A stretch of DNA of 64,000 bases, from positions 617,213 through 681,212 of the forward strand of contig JAHNZQ020000308.1 of NCBI GenBank assembly GCA_019155205.2, in the 5' to 3' direction. Made by a program: the position numbers and the translations under genes. Shown here one piece after another: positions 32,496 through 41,289 of this stretch. The notes beneath the pieces are model-generated. The model worked only from the letters and a program-made list of their open reading frames with translations, did no database searches and had not been told where the DNA came from. Origin of the DNA: Gracilaria vermiculophylla (taxonomy: Eukaryota > Rhodophyta > Florideophyceae > Gracilariales > Gracilariaceae). Every line of letters begins with the position of its first letter. Position 1 is the stretch's first letter.

Positions 32496-34324
32496 TCTCG
32501 TCGATGGCTTTGATTTCCACCGCGTGTTCTCGCCGCGCAAGCGGCTGGTCTCTCCTTGCAAACGTTCTCCACCTGGCGGAAAAAAACCGATTCGAAACAA
32601 GGAAGGGTATTAAGTTTACAGATAAAAATTCGTGGATGGAGACAAAAAAGGCGTCGAGGCACAGAAACTTTCGGCCCTTTCTTTGCAAACCACTAGAATG
32701 TGTATACAAGCCTCGGAACAGCGGTTGAGAGAAATGCCCGAAGTTTGCGACGGAACCGTCGTGACATTCGACCACCGCAGGAGTCTCACTACTGCTATCT
32801 GTGGCCCAAAGCATAACAGTTGCTCAACATGTGTAGTTTTAGACGGACACAGCGGAGTGTGGTGCACTGCTGCGAGGATGCTATTCGCCTAGGGCAAATT
32901 TGTGACACGTGGCATTCTAGCCGGAGCTTATACAGTACATGTGAATGCAGCCTGTCCGAAGGGTGCATTTGTATCTTCCGTATCCTTGCATCTCACCTGC
33001 TACCGAAGTTATTTGGGGTCGCTACCATTTGCACGTCAACCTCTCATCGCAGATAACCTAACCAAGTCTCATGACACACAACTTCAAACGGAACGTTGGC
33101 ATATCCATATGTCCGGCTACGAGACGTACAAAGGTAGCTTGAGAGGACCGCGGGGGTCGGCAAAATGCGGTTTGCTCGCTTTCCCGTTGTCTTTATTTGC
33201 TCCGAACTTTGTAGTGAATTTCCGTGCACAAGTCACCAGGTAGTAGACCATGGTTTTCTAGACATGCTACGTATGTAGAACAACAGAAGATGGTTCCAGA
33301 GATGTGTGAAGTTCTTGACATAATCGACAAATTGGAATCCAGGCCAGGAGCGTATTCTTTCAAGGAATGTCAACGTATGCCGTACAACCTTGGAATCTGT
33401 CTCCCAGACTACTATGCGGAGAGCATTCTTCTTGTTTTTCCTTCCTTGAAACTAAAAGCTTTGGTAATAGTCCACGACAGTGATTTCCGCTCCGTAGTCA
33501 ACTAATTTCTCCCAAACAATTGACACGCAGATTGAAAGTTTCAGGTAATGAGAAACAATGTAGAAGAAAAAGATAATGTCACGCTATTCTTATTTTTCTT
33601 TCAAGTCCCCAAACCCATATCTGCCTTTCTACATGACTGCAGATTCATCTTTGTGAAGAGGCAACGTCGTGTATGCGAGAGAACGTCGACTTCCAATGGC
33701 CCGAAAAAGGTTGCGTTCTGTAGACGAGCCCCCCTGCGCAAACAAAAGTGCCATCGTGCGTTGCAAGCCGTCGAAATGACTGCTCGCGTGTCCGCATTGT
33801 TGGAGCCTCCCTTTCGCGTTGAAACCCCCATTTCTGACGACATACCCTTTGACACCGAGCGAATATTATGTGTGATCCCACAAGAGCGCCCCTTCCGACT
33901 GTGCGCTTGCACTCTGACTTCCAACAGCTTTCAGCCCGATGCCAAGCTGGCCCTGAGTCGAAATGCCTCCATGCGCCAGTTCGGAACATGCCCCATGCTT
34001 TCCAACGAATATCCCCCAGTTGAAGAAACAAAAGCGCCGCTGGTAACTCAAGAAAGATTTAGACCTGACTCTCACTGGAATGCCAGAGTGGCCAAGAAAT
34101 GTGTGGCGGCAAGAGAATGCACTGCGTTCGTTGCCCGAAGTGAAAATAGTGTCATGCACAATGCGGTGTGAAAACAAGGCAGTATTCCCCCGTCAAAACT
34201 GCGTAGGGATAGTTGTTTGTTAGAATCTATCAGTATAATCACAAATGTGCTGCATATGACAAGTCTAGCACTTGATACATTCACATATTACTTTCCACTT
34301 CTTCCTCGTTACATTTACACTCCT
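32496..34324. other. Intergenic between SPX-SLC13 start and kinase 2 end
   Basis: About 1.8 kb. The transporter promoter should lie just right of 32495. A doubtful plus-strand ORF is listed separately at 33606-34171. Otherwise only short frames and no repeats. Confidence 0.45.
33606..34171 (+). CDS. Doubtful hypothetical ORF, possibly a 3' exon
   Basis: An open frame to the stop at 34171, with an internal ATG at 33776 that would give 131 residues. Just before 33606 is a good 3' splice-site pattern (pyrimidine run ending TTTCTTTCAAG at 33605), so this could be the last exon of a gene whose first exon I could not place. A nearby frame at 33290-33505 (MVPEMCEVLDIIDKLE) might be one, but no in-frame donor links them clearly. 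The predicted protein is rich in Cys, Arg and Pro and resembles nothing I know. It could equally be chance. Confidence 0.25.
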
Positions 34325-35938
34325 CTACCGTGACACCTGAGCAGTTTCCAGCAGGACTGCTCGCGGAGGTGGTTGAGGTACTGCGGCATACGAATAACCG
34401 GCGATATTGGCGGCTTTTTTCTTTGTAGAGACAAATAAAGCAAACACATCTGGTCGCTTCTTTTCTTCATGCATTTCATCTTCGAGCAACATGTCTGCTT
34501 CCTTCCCGGTCATATCAAGTTCATTGACAATTTTCTTGGCGGACTTGAGCTTTTCAGGGTCCGATTTGGAGGAGCTGTTCTCGCCAGCAATGCCAATAGG
34601 ATTTCTTTCAACCACAATGTTATCCGGATGGTCTTCTTTGAGGAAGAGCGCCTCCCAATCCATTCCGTGGAAAAAGTCATGCTGCTTGATTTCATTGATA
34701 CCTTGAGGACCCAAACCTAACCGTGTGCTAGGATTTCGATCCAATAAGCCGCGTATGAGCGATACGACTTCCGCAGAAAGATTTCTCGGAAAGCGTAAAG
34801 GCCCATTCTCAATCTTGGTGTACACCTCCTCACGATTGCGAGAGTAAAAAGGAGTTCTACCGCACAAAATCTCATACAGCAAAATGCCAAACGCCCACAA
34901 GTCAACCGACTGACCGTACTCGCTTCCGTTGAGCATCTCGGGAGCAATGTATTCTCTGGTGCCACAAAAAGTCTTGGTCATGTTCACAGGCTTCGGCGGC
35001 GCGAGGCGCAAGTTAGGGGAGGGAATCGGCGGTGGTCTGCGAGAGTTGGGTCTCCGCTTGCCTAAAAGCTTTGACAGACCAAAATCGGCAATGCGGATGT
35101 GGCCGTCGAGGTCAAGCAAAACGTTCTCAAGCTTGAGGTCGCGATACACGACGCCAAGGCTATGAATATACTCTAACGCGAGCAGGATTTCCGCGGCTAT
35201 GCGACGGCCCTCAGGTTCTTTAAAAGGCTTACCGCGTCTCTTGAGGTAGTCGAACAAGTCGCCGCCGTCACAAAACTCGGTGACGAGGTACAGACGCTTG
35301 GATGTTTGGAAAGCGTAGCGGAGGTTGAGAATAAAGGGATGGTCGCATGCCATCTCCAACACAAGCCGTTCATCAAGAGCGTGGCGATAGGCATCGTCGT
35401 TTTCGTAAACAAAACTCTTCTCGATGACCTTGAGAGCCAGCTGCTCGGCGGTGAGTCGGTCGCGCACAAGGAACACGCGGCCACTAGCGCCCTTTCCGAC
35501 CTGAGACAAAATCTCAAAGTCGTTCAAGGAGGTGGCGCGATGCGTAGCGGCACGCACAAGCGCGGAGTGCCACTTCTTGGTCTCGACGGCGTCCTTCATC
35601 TTGAGCTCGATGGAGCTCTCCCCCGATGCACGCTTGATGCGGATGCGGTTCTTCTTGGTTTCACTGCGGATACGGGAGTCCTTGAGATTAATCATCATGA
35701 CGTTTTCGGAGGCGGTGCGGCGGGCAAGCTGCTCGGGGTTGGCACGGGAGCTCTGCTCGCCGACGACGTGCAGCAACAGGGTGTTCCCACGCAGCTCTGC
35801 CCAGCAGCGCTTGGCGGCGCGCCAGCGCAAGTTGCCGACGGGGCGAGCGTAGACCCAAGCGGACTTGACGGCGGGGATGCGGCGAACGAGACTGAGGGCC
35901 TCTTCATGGGAGCTGCGCGCGACGCGAGCGCCGTTCAT
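34325..35938 (-). CDS. PH-domain AGC serine/threonine kinase, paralog 2
   Basis: 537 residues. An N-terminal PH domain (about 26-132; AWVYARP, CWAELRGNTLLL, final helix KKWHSALVRA) is followed by the kinase domain (about 141-415). Visible residues: glycine loop GKGASGRV, Lys170, helix-C Glu190, YRDLKLEN (Asp267), DFG 285-287, activation-loop Thr323 in TKTFCGTREY, APE 332-334. These fit the Akt/PKB-like group. Between DFG and the TFCGT motif are 33 residues rather than the usual dozen or so, a basic and proline-rich insert (RRPNSRRPPPIPSPN). The C-tail has FALFVS near residue 500, a weak FxxF-type hydrophobic motif. Spacing from Lys to Glu to Asp to DFG is identical to kinase paralog 1 (20, 77 and 18 residues). 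All catalytic residues are present. Phosphoinositide-regulated signalling is inferred from architecture. Divergent with the MESD-like gene. Confidence 0.92.
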   Translation of the reverse strand: MNGARVARSSHEEALSLVRRIPAVKSAWVYARPVGNLRWRAAKRCWAELRGNTLLLHVVGEQSSRANPEQLARRTASENVMMINLKDSRIRSETKKNRIRIKRASGESSIELKMKDAVETKKWHSALVRAATHRATSLNDFEILSQVGKGASGRVFLVRDRLTAEQLALKVIEKSFVYENDDAYRHALDERLVLEMACDHPFILNLRYAFQTSKRLYLVTEFCDGGDLFDYLKRRGKPFKEPEGRRIAAEILLALEYIHSLGVVYRDLKLENVLLDLDGHIRIADFGLSKLLGKRRPNSRRPPPIPSPNLRLAPPKPVNMTKTFCGTREYIAPEMLNGSEYGQSVDLWAFGILLYEILCGRTPFYSRNREEVYTKIENGPLRFPRNLSAEVVSLIRGLLDRNPSTRLGLGPQGINEIKQHDFFHGMDWEALFLKEDHPDNIVVERNPIGIAGENSSSKSDPEKLKSAKKIVNELDMTGKEADMLLEDEMHEEKKRPDVFALFVSTKKKAANIAGYSYAAVPQPPPRAVLLETAQVSR

Positions 35939-36208
35939 GGCGAGGGGGAGAAGGTAGGGCTACGGTAGACGGGAGTGGGGGGGGAAGGAGAAGTGGTAGG
36001 GTTGATGGGAGGGGGTGGAGACGCTGGAGAGAGAGAGAGAGAGGGGTGGGGGGGAATTCAAAACGGTGGCACTGTGTGGGAGCAGCGGCGCGCAAACAGG
36101 GCGCTGCGACACGGGGGCGGGGGGGGGGGGGGGGGGGGGGCAGTCGCGCGGGACCCTGGGGCGGGGCCGCCCCGGGGAAAAAGGGGAGGACCGCAGCCGG
36201 GCGCNNNN

Positions 36209-36306
<98 letters not shown>

Positions 36307-36316
36307 CGGGGGGGGT

Positions 36317-36363
<47 letters not shown>

Positions 36364-37791
36364 CGGCTGACGCGCGGCACTAGCGGTGCGGACGCGCAGC
36401 GGCATAAAGTGGCGCACAGCAGCAGGCGCCAGTCACTAAGCGCGCCACCGCGCGCTGGCGCTGGCGCTGATAAACGGCGGCGCGCGTCCCGATCGGGGCG
36501 GGGCGCGTGCGGCGCGTGCGCGCGCACGCTAGACGTGGTGCGCGTCGTTGCTGTTGTGCACATTGCTGGCACGGGTGGGGCTTCCCTGCAGACCCCCTGC
36601 CGCGCCGCTGTCGCCGCCGCGGTCACTGCCGCCGCCGCTGCCGCAGCCGCCTCCGCCACCGCAGCCGCCGCGCCACGCACCGCTCAATTCAACGCGCCTG
36701 CCGGTCGTAAGGTACCGCGTACCTCTGTCAAGGCAAGCTACCCCTGTACCTTTGGTAGCACGCTCCGCTCATGTTCGTGGGCGCGGCGCGCGCGCGCCAC
36801 ACGTTGAGCGCCTTGCAGCCGAGACCCCCTTCTCCGCGGCGGCGCCGCTTCCGGCCGCTGTCCCATAGCGTCCTCTACGCCGTGCGCGCGCGCATCAACA
36901 AGTGCGCCCACCCACCTTCGGCTCAGCCGTGCTCTCTCCCGCGCCCCCCGACCCGCGCCCTGCGCTGTGGCGTGCGAGATTCGCATCCGTGTCCGGTCTC
37001 CCCGCCGCCTAACGCAGACCCTGATTTCGCGCCGCAGCTCCATCTTGCAGCGCGTGCTCGCAAGCCTGCGGCGCCCTCGTCTGCGCGCCAATCATGCCCC
37101 GTCCTCGCCACATTCTGCTCACGCGAGCCAAAATGGTGGCGCCCCGCAACATGCTGCCGGCCCCCCCTCCGCCAATCACATCACTCACTCGCACTTACAC
37201 AGCCTTGTTAACACGCGCCTTTGCAAATGACACCTCCATTTAACGATTATAATTTGCCTTCCCGAACCTGTTTGAGCGCCTCGGCGTTCGGCGAGCTGCC
37301 ACACAATGTGATCTTGCAAACGCCCGCGGCGTCTTGCGCCAGCGGCGTCTTGCGCCAGCTGCGTCTTGAATGCACGTCTCGGCTTGTTTTCTGCCCTCTG
37401 GGACACAAACTGGTCCGTTGGAGCCGCCTGTGTGGCACGGTCGCAGTGTCCCTGTCACATCTCACACAACTGCTCCTCCGCCTTGTCATTGCGCGCATCT
37501 ACACAACGTCCATCGCGCAAGCATTGCTTCGGTTTTCACCGCGGGCTGCTGCCAGATTCACCATGTCCGCAAACAAAGCAAATGCATTCGTGGCAACTCG
37601 CGCAGTGCTTACGCTCCCGCCCGGACCGCGGTCCGTCCCAGTGGGACTCTCGTTGGCATGCAACCCTATGTGGTCCCGACTCCATCCAGGCTGACGCTGC
37701 ACCGGCGCACCCCCACTCGTAGTTGCAGTCGTCACCCAATCCCCCTCCCCGCCCGTGCTTGCCGCGCGCAACAACCACCGCTTTTCACCAG
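35939..37791. promoter_or_regulatory. GC-rich divergent promoter, kinase 2 / MESD-like gene
   Basis: 1.85 kb between two outward-pointing start codons. It is GC-rich, with the long G tract listed separately and, near 37322-37367, a 16-bp unit (CAGCGGCGTCTTGCGC) repeated about 2.5 times. On each side the coding strand close to the start codon is pyrimidine-rich. Long Gly, Pro or Arg frames across this region are composition artefacts. No gene is supported. Confidence 0.5.
36119..36363 (+). repeat. Very long poly-G tract with 4-N gap
   Basis: A G22 run at 36119-36140, then a gap NNNN at 36205-36208, then G97 (36210-36306), C, G8, T and G47 ending at 36363. Apart from two substitutions 36210-36363 is pure G. 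It sits about 270-425 bases upstream of the kinase 2 start. Such a run is hard to sequence or assemble, so its length is unreliable. If real, it would form quadruplex structures on the G strand. Confidence 0.9.
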
Positions 37792-38348
37792 ATGATCGTC
37801 AAGCGCACTGTGCCACTCGTTTTACTGCTGTGCACAATCACTTTGCTCGCTGTCATCGTCCACGCCGCATCGCCGGATGATGCCCTGCCGCCGATTCGAA
37901 CAGAAGTCACGTACCACCAGGACAAGGAGCAAAAGAACGATGATCCAAACAAGGCCTGGGAGGAATGGGGCGAGACGGAACACACCCGCAAGAACCCCTT
38001 TCCTCGCCGTCAGAGAAAAATCGAAACGGGAATGGACATCAATACCATCATGGGAATGGCCATGAAACAACCAAAAGTTGTCACTGCCGTCCTTTCTGAG
38101 CAGTATGGTTCTGAACAGAAAATAGGCCAGATGGTTACGCAAAAGTTTAGAAATCAGCTCGCCGCCGCTGGTATCGGCTGTAGAATTTGGTTTGTTCCGC
38201 ACGGCAGACAAGTTGTTGCCAACTGTGAAACCATTCGAGATGGGCATATGGCGAAGGACTACATGATTTCGCAACATGAAATTATTAGAACAGTCATAGA
38301 CAACGTTCCTTTCACTCCGAAACCTACCCCATCAAACGATGATGATAA

Positions 38349-38380
<32 letters not shown>

Positions 38381-38445
38381 TCGACGATGAAGACGCAGAT
38401 CAGGCCAAAACTGTTACAACCATGGAACAAAAATCCGAACTGTAG
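37792..38445 (+). CDS. MESD-like ER luminal chaperone with C-terminal KSEL
   Basis: 217 residues from ATG 37792. A clear signal peptide (MIVKRTVPLVLLLCTITLLA) and a C-terminal KSEL, an HDEL/KDEL-type retrieval signal, place it in the ER lumen. The central region (about 80-180) fits the MESD fold: IGQMVTQKFRNQLAAAGIGC, then RIWFVPHGRQVVANCETIRD, then AKDYMISQHEIIRTVIDN, parallel to MESD's helix, strand with GSDRAIFMLRDG, and DFLVSQ-type end. MESD helps fold LRP/LDLR beta-propeller receptors in animals; clients in this organism are unknown. Before the KSEL is an Asp-rich run (about 183-202) encoded by a GAC/GAT repeat, likely calcium-binding. Similarity is remote, so another ER protein is possible; ER residence is firmer than the family. 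It converges on the RsfS gene (114 bases between stops). Confidence 0.55.
38338..38394 (+). repeat. GAY trinucleotide repeat (poly-Asp) in the MESD-like gene
   Basis: GAT/GAC codons run nearly without interruption (NDDDNDDDD...VDDED). The purest part is 38350-38380, mostly GAC. Slippage here would change only the length of the acidic tail. Confidence 0.9.
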
Positions 38446-38559
38446 CTTTCGCACCGCACTGCTGCATCGTTCGCTGCGAGTGCTGTCTGGCGCCTGCTAC
38501 CAACACGAAGCCGCTAAAACAATGACTCTCAACACACACCATCCGGTTGAGTCAAATAT

Positions 38560-39523
38560 TTACTCGCTCAGCCAGTCATCCAATCCCGCGCTCGATGCTT
38601 CAACGGCTGCGTCGTCTGGTTTGGCCACGATTTCATCTGAAACGTCAAACTCTTCAGCCTTTTGCCACAACTTTTCCAAGTTATAATTTCTCCTTTGAGC
38701 TGCCGAAAATATATTAACCATGAAGTCACCATCTGATTAGAGAAACCCCAAGAAGCAAAACGTGTTAGTGTCCGCAGAATGGGTTGTCGCGCTCTTTGAT
38801 ACATCATGTAAACTCATATAACTTACAATCCAATAGAATCCACCCAGATTCTGGAATGCCGTCTTTTCTCCGGAAAGACCTGTCATGTTCCTTGGACATG
38901 TCCTCTTCTACCAAGTTGGCGATGGCTTTCATCTGCGGCGTGTTCTTTGCGCTAGCTATGACGACGAAACTGGTTATATATGTCAACTTACTCACGCGGA
39001 AAGCAACGATGTTTTCTCCTTTTCTTTGGTCTATCGCGCGCACAACCGTTCGCACGAATTTCGCGCTCTCATCTTGTTCAACAGGCGGCAGCTCATCTGC
39101 ATCACTGGCTAAATCTGAAATTGGTTCTGTGGAGATTTCGTCGAGGAGCAAGCCCATATTCTTTCGCACCCGTTTTCGACGAATAGGGCGGCTTTCTGGC
39201 GGAATATCAACAATATCTAATCCCTCATCATTCTCGTCAAAATCAAATTCTCCATTCCCCATGTTCACAATGTTGTCCCCCTCAAAGACTTGAGACGATT
39301 GGGAGGTGCTAAAAGAGCCCATATTCAGCGAACGTTCCTCATACGGATCTTCCATTTGCATCACACAAGCTCTGCAAGGTCTCCATGAAGGCAGCTTTCT
39401 TGGCTTCGTCGAGAGGGCCAGGGGCGACCTACAGCTCTGGGAAAAAGGGCTGTATGGAACGAAGGCCTTTGTAATTTTGGACATTGAAAGTGGCATAAGA
39501 ATAAAGACAGACTTCGAACCCAA
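38560..39523 (-). CDS. Ribosomal silencing factor RsfS/Iojap, organellar (two exons)
   Basis: Coding parts are 38827-39523 and 38560-38732, separated by a 94-bp intron, giving 289 residues. RsfS binds the large-subunit protein uL14 and blocks subunit joining; eukaryotic copies work in mitochondria or plastids. The N-terminus (about 1-60) is rich in Ser, Arg, Lys and Pro with few acids, a plausible transit peptide. An acidic linker (about 75-145) follows. The domain begins near 150: FVRTVVRAIDQRKGENIVAF, then SFVVIASAKNTPQMKAIANL, then the hallmark ESGWILLDYGDFMVNIFS, in which the tyrosine codon is built only after splicing, and NYNLEKLW. The C-terminal acidic tail ends DDWLSE. Both exons match the family closely, so the gene model is firm. 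The exact start (39523 or the in-frame Met codons 10 or 14) is uncertain. Confidence 0.92.
38733..38826 (-). other. Intron of the RsfS gene (94 bp, GTAAGT...CAG)
   Basis: Donor GTAAGT begins at 38826 and acceptor TCTAATCAG ends at 38733 on the minus strand. Removing it rebuilds codon TAT and the RsfS motif LLDYGDFMVNIF. A CTAAT sits only a few bases before the acceptor. Confidence 0.92.
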
Positions 39524-41289
39524 GTGTGAGACCAGTTGTACAGCCTGACTGAAGATGGACGCGTAGATGACTTTTTAAACTTTCAATCGTGAACCCAGTC
39601 AAGCTTTTTCTGATCACCTAGCCTCAGACACCTTAACGCTTCGGGAAGTCAGTTTTGCACAACACAGGGAAATTGGGGGCTCATGTTCCAAGATGGAAGT
39701 TAGCGAGATAAAGCATGACATGAACAAAGATGGAAAGGAGAAAACGAAATCTCAGAAAACAAAAACCTCGCGAAATTATCCACTTTCTCTCAAAAGAACT
39801 TGTGAAAGAGGCAAATGGGCAAAATTGTGACACAAAGGCCACCACAGTATTAGTAACCCTGTATCCCTGTAACCCTTCGTAACCCTTACCCTTGGAATAC
39901 GCTCTGGTGAGCGAGACAGTCAGAAACTACAAGGGTACGTGAAGTAGTCTGGCGATTGCTTCCCTCCGAATCATTGCTGGCCCGGCACTTGTTCCCCCCC
40001 TATCTTCGCATCCGCACTCCCATCTGTTCCGAAAGTGTTCACAGATTAACTGTCATAGAATATCACAAATGGCCTGTCAGAGCATCAGAGGATCAATCCA
40101 TAACTCAACAAAGATTCAATGCAGATAATTCTTTTCTCTCGTTAACCATTTCTTGACCTCTTACTTCCTCATGAGCTGGATGATCCAGTTAACAATCCCT
40201 AAACCTTGTACGTACATCATGCGGACAAATGAAAACTCTCTTGCTCCCTCCTACGCGGATGAAAGCTTTTGTTTAACAGCTGCGACCAAGGTTTGAATGT
40301 TAAAAGAAGATTGGGGTTACCTCTGATTTGCTCCTGAAGACTAGAACACTTCACTACGGTTTGGCAGTCGCATACTACCAGACATCGGGAGAACTACCAA
40401 TTTACTCGAAGAGATATAGTTTCTCTTTACATAAAGCCCATCCTTTTCGAAGACCATTTTGAAATTTTTTCTCGAAGCGTCGCGCCTCTGGTCTCGAAAT
40501 GCCTCGTTAATCAACGCCAGCGGAAATGTGGCTGCGCATCGGCGAAAAGCTTGGCCCGGCCCCACGCCTATTTTGAAAAGCGTCCCATCGTTCCCAAACG
40601 CTGACCTCTCATAAGAAATCAAGACGGGAAAGCAACATCTGTATCCCTTCGCCAAAATGTTTCAGAGTGAGCATAAGCGAGAAAGTCTGCGAAAGCCGGG
40701 TACATTTAAGCTGCGAAATGTTCGCGAATCAACCCTTCAAAAACACAGCCCTCTCAATCGCTCACTTTCGGATCTCAACGTCAGTTTCATTGAATATAGT
40801 CTGTATGGCTTGCGAATGAACATGTGAAGCAGTTCGCTTGCGCTCTGCGCTTGACTGAGATTGTAAAGAATAATGGATTTGGTCATGTGAAATATGCATT
40901 CTTCTACTCAAGTTTTTTTGCTCTTATCGGTCTCTTGGACGCATATCGTCTACAAGTCCTAGCATGGAACTAAATCAGACTCGAAAATGTTAGAAGCGAC
41001 GCAATTCGTACTCAATAGAAAAAACAGAAGACAATTCAGGCAAAAATGCTGCAGGAAGAGATAGTTTCCGCATGCACATGAAAAACACGACGATCCAAAA
41101 TGAAGTGCACCTGTGTCAGAATACATTGATGGAAACTTGGCAACATCTTGTTAGAGGCCATGCTCTGCTGTGACTGAGAATGTCTCACAATGTCGTAAAA
41201 GTCTGCTCAAACTCATGACCAGAGCCCTGAGGGTGCTCAGATGATGACGTGGAAAAAAGTTCATCTGATTATTCAGGCTCAATTTCTTA
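39524..41289. other. Intergenic, no supported gene; short telomere-like patch
   Basis: About 1.77 kb between the RsfS start and the Sel1-like gene's end. At 39851-39893 there are four or five spaced TAACCCT-like units. A 104-codon frame at 40341-40655 (-) shows nothing recognisable. The RsfS promoter should be near 39530-39700. Confidence 0.5.

Noticed and set aside
35975..36807. Poly-Gly and poly-Pro frames of up to 258 codons
   Set aside because: They are translations of the G tract and include N bases; no other coding sign.
40341..40655. 104-codon minus-strand frame
   Set aside because: No known motif; length is within chance expectation.
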